In this document: one piece after another, positions 53,030 to 61,935 of the stretch
Layout of the letters: each line of letters opens with the position of its first letter
Position numbering within the stretch: the stretch's first letter is position 1
NCBI RefSeq assembly: GCF_000192865.1
Contig: NC_015276.1
Location: forward strand, 1,860,001 to 1,924,000
Direction: 5' to 3'
DNA length: 64,000 nucleotides
Source of the DNA: Marinomonas mediterranea MMB-1
Lineage (GTDB): Bacteria; Pseudomonadota; Gammaproteobacteria; Pseudomonadales; Marinomonadaceae
Translations under genes and position numbers: made by a program
Notes under the pieces: generated by a model
Database searches by the model: none
What the model was told of the DNA's origin: nothing
What the model saw: only the letters and a program-made list of their open reading frames with translations

Positions 53030-53854
53030 TTAGTTCCAGACACCGGATTTGGCTGTGTTCACTACATAGTCCTTGAAAGAAGAGGGTTTTCGTTTAAGTA
53101 CTCTTTCCACTCCGTTCGTAGTGTGTACATTTCGACCGTCTAATACTTCAGTGAAGAGTTCTTTTAATAGCCAAAGCATTCCCTCGGGCATCCCTTGCTC
53201 AGACGCGCCTTTTAGATAGGAGTCAATGTCGACGGGAATGTATTGAATCGATGTATTTATTGTTTTATTTATTTCATCAACACACTCTTGAAATGAGATT
53301 GCGGTTGGCCCCGTGACTTCTATTAGTTGGTTACGAAACGCGGTGGTAGTCATTAATTCGAAAACAACATCTGCGATATCGTCAACGTCAATGAAGGGCT
53401 CGGGTACCTCTGTTTTAGGCAAAACGAGCTGTCCAGATAAGACTCCATCGAGCATAAAGCTTTCGCTAAAGTTTTGCATAAACCAGCTAGCTCGAACGAT
53501 GTTCCAAGAAAGCCCCGAAGACTGAACAATCTTTTCCGCTTTTTCTGCGCCTTCTTCACCACGCCCTGACAACAGAATGAGATGTTTTATTCCCTCATGT
53601 TTGGCGACATCAACCAGTTGCTCGATACACGTGTCTGCACCTGGTATGGCTAGGTCTGGTTGAAACGTAATGTAGAGCGCATCGACTCCTTCTAGAGCTT
53701 GATTCCATGTACTACTAGGTTGTGTCCAGTCAAATGGAATATCAGTATTTCTAGACAGCGCTCTTGCTATGTATCCAGCTTGATGTAAACGTTGGTTTAC
53801 GCGTACACCTGTTTTCCCACTTGCTCCAATGATGGCGTATTGATGTTGTTTCAT
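53030..53854 (-). CDS. NmrA/NAD(P)-binding SDR-like protein
   Basis: A 274-residue Rossmann protein of the atypical short-chain dehydrogenase group (NmrA/HSCARG-like). The nucleotide motif is YAIIGASGKTGVRVNQRLHQ at 7-26, and the domain includes LILLSGRGEEGAEKAEKIVQ and a FIDVDDIADVVFELM segment. There is no classical YxxxK catalytic pair in a clear context, so it may be a redox sensor or quinone reductase-like enzyme. It is divergent from an AraC regulator (146 bp apart) and runs into the DUF1772 gene. Confidence 0.85.
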   Translation of the reverse strand: MKQHQYAIIGASGKTGVRVNQRLHQAGYIARALSRNTDIPFDWTQPSSTWNQALEGVDALYITFQPDLAIPGADTCIEQLVDVAKHEGIKHLILLSGRGEEGAEKAEKIVQSSGLSWNIVRASWFMQNFSESFMLDGVLSGQLVLPKTEVPEPFIDVDDIADVVFELMTTTAFRNQLIEVTGPTAISFQECVDEINKTINTSIQYIPVDIDSYLKGASEQGMPEGMLWLLKELFTEVLDGRNVHTTNGVERVLKRKPSSFKDYVVNTAKSGVWN

Positions 53855-53999
53855 GTTGTGTCTCCACTGATTGTTTGTTTAATGTATGTACAGTGTGACG
53901 GATTAAATTCGTTCGTTTAATGCCTATTTGTCTTATATACTTTGCAGATTATCTAAATTGTGCTTATTTTAGAATCAGAGTATTTGGGAATATGTCGTT

Positions 54000-55001
54000 A
54001 TGATGAGTTCAGCTACTAATGGTTTTTCGTCCTCGAATCGCCTTCATATAAAGTCAGAACATAAGAGTCGCAGTATACCTGCGTCGACTGATTTGTTGGG
54101 CGAAGCTCTCTATCAACTGCGACTCGATGGCAGTTTGTATTGCCAGTCTGAGTTAACCGCACCTTGGGGGATTCAAATGCCTGAGTTTGAGGGCAACATG
54201 ATGTTCCATATCGTTACCCATGGCGAATGTTTGCTTAAGGTGGAAGGCGCTGCAGAAGTCTTACTCAAAGCGGGTAGTTTTGTCTTGCTACCACACGGAA
54301 AAGGGCATTGCATTCTATCACCTGACGCGTCTGAGGTTGTTCCCTTGTTTGACATTGAGGTCGAGCAACTTAATGAACGTTATGAAATTATGAAACATGG
54401 TGAAGGAGGGGCGTTAACACGATTGACCTGTGGTGTGGTAAGTTTTAACCATGTTATCGGTGCTCGGTTGTTGTCTCAATTACCGTCTATTATTCATTTG
54501 GAAGAGATGAGTTTGGCGCAAAACGTTTGGTTGCAGAGTACGCTTTCTTTTATTGCGGCTGAGGCTGAGCAGGCAAAGGTGGGAGGCGAAACGATTATGT
54601 CTCATTTAGCCGATATTCTTGTTATTCAGGCGATCAGACATTGGATCATAGGATCTAAAGAGGCCGAACAAGGCTGGTTAGGAGCACTACGTGACCCAAA
54701 AATTGGTAAAGCACTTAAGGCTGTACATCGATCTCCCGCTGAGCCTTGGTCTGTCGAATCTTTAGCGAGTGAGGCTGGGATGTCTCGTTCGGGCTTTTCC
54801 GCTCGATTTACTCAGGTTGTCGGTGTGTCGGTAAAGCAATATCTCACTGAGTGGCGAATGAATATTGCAAAATCAAAGTTAAAGAACACCGCGATCACAT
54901 TAGGGGAGCTATCTGAGTCGTTGGGTTATCAGTCTGAAGCGGCGTTTTCTCGTGCTTATAAGCGTATTATGGGCGTATCTCCGATACGACATAATCACTA
55001 G
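54000..55001 (+). CDS. AraC-family regulator with cupin sensor domain
   Basis: A 333-residue regulator of the AraC_N/cupin_6 group. The N-terminal beta-barrel (about 20-190) contains LKAGSFVLLPHGKGHCILSP. The C-terminal double helix-turn-helix is canonical: WSVESLASEAGMSRSGFSAR and GYQSEAAFSRAYKRIMGVSP. Starting at tandem ATGs, it is divergent from the NmrA-like/DUF1772 pair, which is its most likely target. An IS30-like element follows. Confidence 0.9.
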   Translation: MMSSATNGFSSSNRLHIKSEHKSRSIPASTDLLGEALYQLRLDGSLYCQSELTAPWGIQMPEFEGNMMFHIVTHGECLLKVEGAAEVLLKAGSFVLLPHGKGHCILSPDASEVVPLFDIEVEQLNERYEIMKHGEGGALTRLTCGVVSFNHVIGARLLSQLPSIIHLEEMSLAQNVWLQSTLSFIAAEAEQAKVGGETIMSHLADILVIQAIRHWIIGSKEAEQGWLGALRDPKIGKALKAVHRSPAEPWSVESLASEAGMSRSGFSARFTQVVGVSVKQYLTEWRMNIAKSKLKNTAITLGELSESLGYQSEAAFSRAYKRIMGVSPIRHNH

Positions 55002-55031
55002 TGAAGGCTCTTTCTCCTAAATTCAGATAAT

Positions 55032-56085
55032 AAGTGCGACACTGCAAGACAGGTGTAGAAGAAGCCAACTGCTGAAGTTGGTACACTTCTTTTCACCACA
55101 AAAACAAGCAGTACAAACATGAATTATCAGCAGTTGACCGAAGGGAAACGATACCAGATTTCCGCTCTTTTAGAACAAAAAATGTCAGTGCCCAATATAG
55201 CCAATGCCATTAAGTGTCATAAAGCCACGGTTTATCGTGAATTAAAGCGTAACAGGCAAGCAAAACGCTATTGCCCTAAGGAAGCACACACTCTTTGTCT
55301 AACAAGACGAAAGAGGTCTGCAAAGTATCGAATACCAACAAAAACGATCAATTATATACGGACTCTTATTGAGTTTGACTGGAGTCCAGAGCAAGTCTTT
55401 AATGTATTGAGGCTATGTGGCGTTCCAGTCAGTCATGAGTGGATTTATCAGTACATTCATGATGATAAAAGGCTCAAAGGAACACTTTACCGACACTTAA
55501 GACAGGGTCATAAGCGCTATCGGAAAGGCAAACGAACAAAAGATGACGTCATAAAGAACGCTGTATCCATAGAAGAGCGTCCTGATATTGTCGATACGCG
55601 AAAACGTTTTGGGGATTGGGAGATAGACACGGTTTTAGGTAAAAGTGGAACAGGCTTGATTGTCACTCTACTTGAGCGAACGACGCATTTTTACTTGATA
55701 AAGAAAGTGAATTCAAAATCTGCCATAGATGTTACCCAAGCGACAATAGAGTTGTTAATGCCCTTTAAAGATCACGTGCATACGATTACAGCAGATAACG
55801 GTAGAGAGTTTGCTCATCATGCGACGATTGAAGAAGCGCTGGATACAAAAGTCTATTTTGCCCACCCTTATAGTTCTTGGGAGCGTGGCGCGAACGAAAA
55901 CAGTAACGGCCTTTTAAGGCAATATGTGCGGAAAGGAACAGATTTAAGAGAGATTGAAGATGGCGTCATTCACTGGGCGATGACACGTATCAATTATCGT
56001 CCAAGAAAGTGTTTAGAGTTCAAGCAGCCAGCAGTCGTATTTAAAGAGATGTGCTTAGCGGCTTGAAATGAAAAGTGTCGCACTT
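55032..56085 (+). mobile_element. IS30-family insertion sequence
   Basis: Terminal inverted repeats AAGTGCGACACT (55032-55043) and AGTGTCGCACTT (56074-56085) enclose a single transposase gene of full length, giving a 1054-bp element, the usual IS30 size. No clear 2-3 bp target duplication is seen (AAT against CGA), and AATTCAG occurs in both flanks a few bases out. It lies between the AraC gene and an ICMT-like gene and interrupts neither. Confidence 0.85.
55119..56066 (+). CDS. IS30-family transposase
   Basis: A 315-residue DDE transposase. The N-terminal helix-turn-helix is of IS30 type (YQQLTEGKRYQISALLEQKM; HKATVYRELKRNR). The catalytic triad is visible as WEIDTVLGK (first Asp), ITADNGREFAHH (second Asp) and WERGANENSNGLLRQY (Glu). 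Length is normal for the family and no frameshift is seen, so it is probably active. Confidence 0.95.
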   Translation: MNYQQLTEGKRYQISALLEQKMSVPNIANAIKCHKATVYRELKRNRQAKRYCPKEAHTLCLTRRKRSAKYRIPTKTINYIRTLIEFDWSPEQVFNVLRLCGVPVSHEWIYQYIHDDKRLKGTLYRHLRQGHKRYRKGKRTKDDVIKNAVSIEERPDIVDTRKRFGDWEIDTVLGKSGTGLIVTLLERTTHFYLIKKVNSKSAIDVTQATIELLMPFKDHVHTITADNGREFAHHATIEEALDTKVYFAHPYSSWERGANENSNGLLRQYVRKGTDLREIEDGVIHWAMTRINYRPRKCLEFKQPAVVFKEMCLAA

Positions 56086-56161
56086 CGAACTTGAATTCAG
56101 GCTGATGTTTTATTATCGTCTCTAATGAGTAATAGATCGCTTTTCTAAACGGAAGTAAACT

Positions 56162-56614
56162 ATGTTAAATCTAAAAATTCCACCCGTGGTTGTGTTACTG
56201 TTTTTATTGAGTTTTATGTATCTCGCCAATCAAAATCTTATTAATCAAGCAAATGATGTCACCCGTGGGGCAGGTGCGGTTATACTTTTGCTGAGTGTTG
56301 TAGTAGCCGCAAGTGCTGTAATGACATTTAGGCGTCATAAAACAACCGTTAATCCACATAAAATTGAAAATGCGAGCGCACTGGTTACTTCTGGTGTGTT
56401 TAAGTTTTCTCGTAATCCTATGTATCTGGCAATGGCGCTTGTTTTATTTGGCATCAGTGTGTGTTTTGGTGTGCTGGTGGTTGGTGTGGTGACGACCGCA
56501 GTATTTATTTTGTATATAACTCAATTTCAAATAAAACCAGAAGAACGAATGCTCCAGAGAAAGTTCGGAAGCGAGTATAAAGACTATTGCAATACAGTAA
56601 GACGGTGGATCTAA
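56162..56614 (+). CDS. Isoprenylcysteine carboxyl methyltransferase-like membrane protein
   Basis: A 150-residue protein with four predicted helices and the ICMT/PEMT methyltransferase core: TSGVFKFSRNPMYLAMALVL and QIKPEERMLQRKFGSEYKDY, which bind S-adenosylmethionine in this family. Bacterial members methylate unknown small or membrane substrates. Its end lies in a perfect 19-bp inverted repeat. Monocistronic, downstream of the IS30 element. Confidence 0.82.
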   Translation: MLNLKIPPVVVLLFLLSFMYLANQNLINQANDVTRGAGAVILLLSVVVAASAVMTFRRHKTTVNPHKIENASALVTSGVFKFSRNPMYLAMALVLFGISVCFGVLVVGVVTTAVFILYITQFQIKPEERMLQRKFGSEYKDYCNTVRRWI

Positions 56615-56635
56615 TTCCGTCTTACTGTATTGCAA
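56587..56635. terminator. Perfect 19-bp hairpin across the ICMT-like stop codon
   Basis: Arms 56587-56605 and 56617-56635 are exact reverse complements with an 11-base loop that contains the stop codon. It lies between convergent genes (next gene ends at 56656). T-tracts are weak, so it may act as an mRNA 3'-end stabiliser on both transcripts. Confidence 0.65.
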
Positions 56636-56655
56636 GGCTGCCTTATAAGGCTATT

Positions 56656-57657
56656 TTAATCGTTTAGCGCTCCGAGACTTCTCAGGGTCTTTTCGACCGC
56701 AATTTCAATGGGAGTGTGAGGTTCTTCTCCTAATTTCTTTCTAAGTTTGTTATTTTCCATTTTGATTGGTTGCGCCCATAAGTATTTCATTTCCAAGAGT
56801 TCTTTTGCCGTGGTGTTAAAGAGAGCTGCTAACCAAACAAGCCACCATGGAAAAGGTGCAATTTTTGGTTTTTTTCCTGATTTTTCATGAATAATTTTTT
56901 GAATTGTATTAACCATAAGTGTGCCATCTGGATCCCAAATACCTTTCATGTGATAGACGGCATATGGCTCAAGTTCATGTCGCTTTTTGATCATAGATAT
57001 CATTGTTTGAGCGACATCTGGCAAGTAGGCCCATTGATGACCCACATTTTTACTGCTGGGATTGTAAATGGATTTAACGGCTTTATTGGGATTGATCAGT
57101 CCTTGTGAAAACCAGTTATTTTTGGCATAAGGGCCATAAAAATCGCCCGCTCGGATTAGGATGACGCTTCCGCCGTCATTTGCAAAGCGTTTTAATTCCT
57201 GTTCCATCTCTGCTCTAAGCGATCCTTTTTTTGTTATCGGATGTTGAGGTGTTGATTCAGAAATATTGGGCAACACATCATTGGGTAACACATCCGGACC
57301 GTAGTTGTATATTGAGCCAGGAAATACGACGGTGGCTCGCTGTTTTTTGGCCGCATTTATACTGTTTTTTATCATAGGAATGACGAATTTTTCCCACTTT
57401 TTATAACCCGGTGGATTGACTGCATGGACGATAACACAACATCCTTCTGCGGCTCTTAAAACATCTTCAGAATTCATTGCATCGCCTTTAATCCAGATGA
57501 TGTGTTTTGTTTTGAGATTTATTTCTTTAGAAACGAGTTCTGGTGAACGGTGTAGCGCGATTACGTTCCAGTTTTGCTCTAATAATTGCCGAGCGACTTC
57601 GCTTCCGATGCCGCCTGTTATACCTAGTATAAGTACTTGGTTTTTTATGTTGGTCAT
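56656..57657 (-). CDS. NAD-dependent epimerase/dehydratase-family protein
   Basis: A 333-residue extended SDR protein. The Rossmann motif is VLILGITGGIGSEVARQLLE at about 8-27, with VIVHAVNPPGYKKWEKFVIP and the VFPGSIYNYGPDVL region containing the Tyr of the usual YxxxK area (an imperfect fit). The C-terminal half carries PFPWWLVWLAALFNTTAKEL. GGAGG precedes the ATG by 7 bp. It is divergent from a LysR gene with an inverted repeat between them and is its likely target. The substrate is unknown. Confidence 0.85.
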   Translation of the reverse strand: MTNIKNQVLILGITGGIGSEVARQLLEQNWNVIALHRSPELVSKEINLKTKHIIWIKGDAMNSEDVLRAAEGCCVIVHAVNPPGYKKWEKFVIPMIKNSINAAKKQRATVVFPGSIYNYGPDVLPNDVLPNISESTPQHPITKKGSLRAEMEQELKRFANDGGSVILIRAGDFYGPYAKNNWFSQGLINPNKAVKSIYNPSSKNVGHQWAYLPDVAQTMISMIKKRHELEPYAVYHMKGIWDPDGTLMVNTIQKIIHEKSGKKPKIAPFPWWLVWLAALFNTTAKELLEMKYLWAQPIKMENNKLRKKLGEEPHTPIEIAVEKTLRSLGALND

Positions 57658-57743
57658 ATTGCCTCCAGAGAATATGTGTTTGGGTCTGAAGGAATGTTAG
57701 AGACTAACGGTGTTGTTTTAAATTGTTTAATATGATGTTGCTA

Positions 57744-57761
57744 CTATACATAAACGTATAG
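57744..57761. promoter_or_regulatory. Inverted repeat CTATAC-N6-GTATAG, candidate LysR operator
   Basis: A perfect 6-6-6 inverted repeat sits midway in the 183-bp divergent interval between the SDR gene and the LysR gene (80 bp before the LysR start). Size and AT-rich symmetry fit a LysR recognition site. Confidence 0.45.
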
Positions 57762-57840
57762 GTATATTCGCTTTAAGCCGATTAACAGGGTTGAAGTTTG
57801 TTAATTAAATGATCAACTGTATTAAACGGGACAGAAGTTA

Positions 57841-58737
57841 ATGAAGAAACGAATCGGTTGGGAGTTGTATCGTTCATTTTTGGCTGTTTTGCAGGAGGGC
57901 TCACTGTCTGCTGCGGCGCGTGCAACTGGATCAACCCAGCCCACTTTAGGGCGACATATTGATGAGCTAGAAACCCATGTAGGTTATTCGTTGTTTATTC
58001 GTACGCAAAGTGGATTAGTACCTACTGAGCGTGCTGTTTCTCTTGAAAAACTTGCTTTGGATATGTCGCACCTCGCACAGACCTTCGAGCGAGTAGCGCT
58101 ATCAAATGAAGACGGTATTATAAACGGTACGGTGAGGCTAACAACCTCCGATATTGTAGGTGTTGAAGTATTACCTGCTGTATTAAGTGAGTTTCAAAAA
58201 GATAACCCTAAAATAGAGATTGAACTCGTGTTGTCTGATATGCCACAAGATTTATTGAATCGGGAAGCAGACATCGCGGTAAGGATGTTTAGACCAAAAC
58301 AAAGCCAACTGATTGCACGAAAGGTCGGCACATGTAAGTTTGGTTTTTGTGCGAGCAAACGATATATTGAAAACCACGCGCTACCAAAAACGGCTGAAGA
58401 ACTACGGCAGCATCCATTAATTGGTTATGACAAAGAAACAGACTTTATCCGACGCAATACACGTGACCTTGGTTTTGATGTCGACCGCAGTGTGTTCAAT
58501 TATCGAGCTGACAGTAATATTGTTCAGCTTGCTTTAATAAGGGCTGGGCTTGGTATAGGGATTTGTCAGCTTGCCGTTATTAAATACGATAACAATTTAA
58601 TACCTATACTGGAGGGGGCCATCAAATTAGAGCTTGATGTCTGGGTAACCATGCATGAAGACTTGAGGAATAACCCATTGTATAAGGCAGTGTTTGATGC
58701 CTTGGTGCTTAATCTGAAAAAGGTGTATCCAGATTAA
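57841..58737 (+). CDS. LysR-family transcriptional regulator
   Basis: A 298-residue regulator with a winged helix at 1-65 (GSLSAAARATGSTQPTLGRH) and a LysR effector domain (GTVRLTTSDIVGVEVLPAVL). It is divergent from the SDR-type gene and convergent with the RND operon. Of the two neighbours, the divergent gene is the more likely target. Confidence 0.9.
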   Translation: MKKRIGWELYRSFLAVLQEGSLSAAARATGSTQPTLGRHIDELETHVGYSLFIRTQSGLVPTERAVSLEKLALDMSHLAQTFERVALSNEDGIINGTVRLTTSDIVGVEVLPAVLSEFQKDNPKIEIELVLSDMPQDLLNREADIAVRMFRPKQSQLIARKVGTCKFGFCASKRYIENHALPKTAEELRQHPLIGYDKETDFIRRNTRDLGFDVDRSVFNYRADSNIVQLALIRAGLGIGICQLAVIKYDNNLIPILEGAIKLELDVWVTMHEDLRNNPLYKAVFDALVLNLKKVYPD

Positions 58738-58776
58738 GCACCACCTTGGCGAGGTTTGCTTAAATTGATTTTGTGC

Positions 58777-61700
58777 TTAGCTGACGATGTCGCTTGTTTC
58801 CTTGGTCGTTCGTTTAGTGATTTTTATCCAAACTAAATGAATATCCTCTTGAATAAGAAGCAGAACTGGAATTAAAACAAGCGTGATGAAGGTGGCGAAC
58901 ATAATGCCATAACCTAACGACACGGCCGCTGGGATTAAGGCTTGTGCTTGTCGTGAGGTTTCCCAAAGAATCGGGATAAGGCCAGCGAACGTTGTGAAAG
59001 AGGTTAGCAACACCGCTCTTAAACGACCTTGGCAGGCTAGAATGATGGCTTTCTTCACATGCATTGTTTCTTTTCGAAGCGTATTAAACCTCGAAACTAA
59101 CAATAAGCTATCGTTAACGACGACGCCGCTTAACGCAATAATGCCGTTAAGTGAAAAAATGCTGATCGAAAGGTCATTCATCCAATGGCCCAATAGCGCG
59201 CCGATGATACCAAACGGAATCGCCATCATGATGATAGCAGGCTGCGTATAGGATTTAAGTGGAATGGCGAGAAGCGCATAAATGATGAGAAGCGCTAGAA
59301 GGAACATATCAAGTAAAGAAGATTCCGTTTCCGCTTGCTCTTCTGCTTCTCCACCAAAGTCGAACGTCACGCTGGAAAACTGTTTCTCAATATTCGGCAT
59401 GATATTTTTCTGAAGAAACTCCACGACTTCCGTAGACGAAAGAATGTCTTTATCGACTTCGGCAGACAGATAATAAGAGCGCTTTCCATCGATTCGAATA
59501 ATGTTTGTCTTTACTTCTGTTTTAGCGAAGGACGCCACTGTTTCTAAGGGGATATTCGTTCCACTATCGAGGGTGATTTGTGTGCTTAATATATCGTTGG
59601 CAGTCGATTGTTGATTGTTTACATAGCCTAGTTTGACTTTTATTTCGTCATTGTCTCTTTGATACTTTTGCACCGTATCGCCATCAAAATTGGTGGTGAT
59701 TTGGGTTGCAAGGTTTTGGGTTGATAGCCCGAGTAATCTTCCTTGCTCGTTAAGTTCGAGTGCTAATCTGTCTTCAAGGGGGGCATCAAACTTTTCGATT
59801 CCGGTGACGGCTGGTAGTTGATTGAGTGCCGAGATTAACGTGTCCATTGCACCATCGAGTGCGGATGAATCACTGCTGGTTATTTCGATATACAGCGCAT
59901 CGACGGTTTCCGCTGCGCTTCGTATACGCAGACTTTTCACGCCTTCTGGCGTTCCTGCTAATTGTTGCCACTTCGCCGAAAATTGTCGTGGGGTATAGGG
60001 CGCATCGCTGCGTAACTCGATGCGGAAGTCGCCATCTTGATCCCCTTTGGCTCTGGTTTCTATGTTCTTTATACCAGATTTTTCAGGTTGACCTTTACCC
60101 GAAGAGATAAGCAAAGCGTCTGCTTCATACGCTTTGTGTTCGATTTCTAACAGTGCTTTTTGTGTCTGACCATAGCTTACATCACTGTACATAGTGAGTG
60201 ATGCTCGTACCGTATCCCCCGGAATTCTTGGGAAAAAGCTGGTTCGAATTTCGCCCGTAAACGGCATCGACATAACAAGAGAGAAGATTGAAATGAACCC
60301 AATCAGCATGGCGTATCTGTGTGTTAAGGCAAATTGTATTGTTGGTCGATACACAACATTACTAAAGAAGGAGAGTCCAGAGTTCGCACCATGTTGGATG
60401 TAATGCCACACTTTCGAAAGAATATTCTTAGGTGCACTTTTACGAGTGTTGATGTGTGAAAGGTGCGCTGGCAGAATAATTTTGGACTCAACCACCGACA
60501 AAATGAGACAAATGGCGACGACAATCGCAAATTGTGAATAAATTTGGCCCAAACGTCCGTCAATATTCGATAATGCCCAAAATGCAGCAACGGTAGTAAA
60601 CACGCCAAATAGCGTAGGCACAGCGACGTTCATCGTTCCTTTAATCGTATTGCCCAGCGTATCACCGTCTTTGGAACGAACATCGTAGATGCTCTCACCA
60701 ACGACAACAGCATCATCGACGACAATGCCAAGCGCTAGAATGAAGCCAAATGTGGTTATCAAGTTTAAACTGAGACCGGTTAACTCGCTTCCCATTGCGA
60801 ATAAGGTGCCGAAGAAAATAAACGGCAATCCCATTGCGACCCAAAATGCGACCGTAATATTTAAGAAGACAGCCAAAAGAACAAAGACTAGAAATACGCC
60901 TGTTAACGCGTTCTTTACCATCAGTTCGAGTCGTTGGTTAATGGAAGTGCTTCGGTCATTCCACGTGACTAACTCGACACTCGGCGGCAAACGATTTGAG
61001 TTTTGCCATTTATCGACGACTTTTTTGGTTGCTTCAACCGTGTTTATGATGTCGTCTTGACCTATGGTATTGATCCGCAATGCAAGGCTGTTTTTTTGAT
61101 TAAAGCGAGATAATACGAAGTCGCTGTCGTCAAACGTGTCTTTTATCGACGCTATCTCTCCTAGTAAAAGCTGTCCACCGTTGGAAAAGGATTTTATGGG
61201 AATGGAGGCAAATTGGCTTTTGAAGTAATCTTGTTCTGATGCACTTATTGTCAGGTAAATGTCTTTATTGCTCAGTGTGGCTACTTTAGCGGTGGAAGAT
61301 TCGGCGTTAATCGCGGTGCTGACTTCCGTCAGTGTTAACCCATAGGCGTCTAATTTGTTTTTATCGACACTTATTGCCATGATGAGGTCGAGTGCACCCG
61401 ATATCGAAACGGAATTGATTTCTTGATCGGTCAGTAAATCCGTTTTTAAATCATACGCCAGCTTTTGTAATGTGCGTCGGTCAGTGTCGCCAAACATTTG
61501 GATGATAATGGCAAGTTCTGAGCGCGTGTCTTTGGTAATGCTCGCGGGATCGGCCTCACTTGGGAAGGTCATTTCTCCAATTTCTTCTTTTATACTGGTG
61601 TAAACCTCGTCTAAGTCATAGCCGTCTTTGACTTCTATATTGACGCCTGCACCGCTTGCGCTGGAGGAAGACATGGTGTTTTTAATGCCTTCTACACCTT

Positions 61701-61935
61701 GCAGTTTTTGCTCTATCGGTATCGCAATACTTTCTTCGCTTGCCTTAGCGGAACCGCTGTCGTAGCTAACGGAAACGTCGATGCCGTTAGGAGGAAGAGT
61801 CGGGAAGCTCTTTTTGTTGAGGCTTCCTACACTGATGGCGCCCAATGCAATAACGAGCAGCATTAACAGGTTTGCCGCAACAGGGTTGCCAGCAAACCAA
61901 GGGATAATGCCTCTGTGTTGTGGGTCGCTCGACAT
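58777..61935 (-). CDS. RND efflux transporter inner-membrane pump
   Basis: A 1052-residue HAE1/AcrB-like proton-driven pump with twelve expected helices. It opens HRGIIPWFAGNPVAANLLML. The fourth-helix proton-relay aspartates appear in LALGIVVDDAVVVGESIYDV, and the second half repeats the fold (ALSGVVVNDSLLLVSRFN). The large periplasmic loops are typical, including DRRTLQKLAYDLKTDLL. It starts inside the adaptor stop (ATGA overlap), completing a tripartite export system. The substrate (drugs, bile-like compounds, metabolites) is unknown. Confidence 0.93.
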   Translation of the reverse strand: MSSDPQHRGIIPWFAGNPVAANLLMLLVIALGAISVGSLNKKSFPTLPPNGIDVSVSYDSGSAKASEESIAIPIEQKLQGVEGIKNTMSSSSASGAGVNIEVKDGYDLDEVYTSIKEEIGEMTFPSEADPASITKDTRSELAIIIQMFGDTDRRTLQKLAYDLKTDLLTDQEINSVSISGALDLIMAISVDKNKLDAYGLTLTEVSTAINAESSTAKVATLSNKDIYLTISASEQDYFKSQFASIPIKSFSNGGQLLLGEIASIKDTFDDSDFVLSRFNQKNSLALRINTIGQDDIINTVEATKKVVDKWQNSNRLPPSVELVTWNDRSTSINQRLELMVKNALTGVFLVFVLLAVFLNITVAFWVAMGLPFIFFGTLFAMGSELTGLSLNLITTFGFILALGIVVDDAVVVGESIYDVRSKDGDTLGNTIKGTMNVAVPTLFGVFTTVAAFWALSNIDGRLGQIYSQFAIVVAICLILSVVESKIILPAHLSHINTRKSAPKNILSKVWHYIQHGANSGLSFFSNVVYRPTIQFALTHRYAMLIGFISIFSLVMSMPFTGEIRTSFFPRIPGDTVRASLTMYSDVSYGQTQKALLEIEHKAYEADALLISSGKGQPEKSGIKNIETRAKGDQDGDFRIELRSDAPYTPRQFSAKWQQLAGTPEGVKSLRIRSAAETVDALYIEITSSDSSALDGAMDTLISALNQLPAVTGIEKFDAPLEDRLALELNEQGRLLGLSTQNLATQITTNFDGDTVQKYQRDNDEIKVKLGYVNNQQSTANDILSTQITLDSGTNIPLETVASFAKTEVKTNIIRIDGKRSYYLSAEVDKDILSSTEVVEFLQKNIMPNIEKQFSSVTFDFGGEAEEQAETESSLLDMFLLALLIIYALLAIPLKSYTQPAIIMMAIPFGIIGALLGHWMNDLSISIFSLNGIIALSGVVVNDSLLLVSRFNTLRKETMHVKKAIILACQGRLRAVLLTSFTTFAGLIPILWETSRQAQALIPAAVSLGYGIMFATFITLVLIPVLLLIQEDIHLVWIKITKRTTKETSDIVS

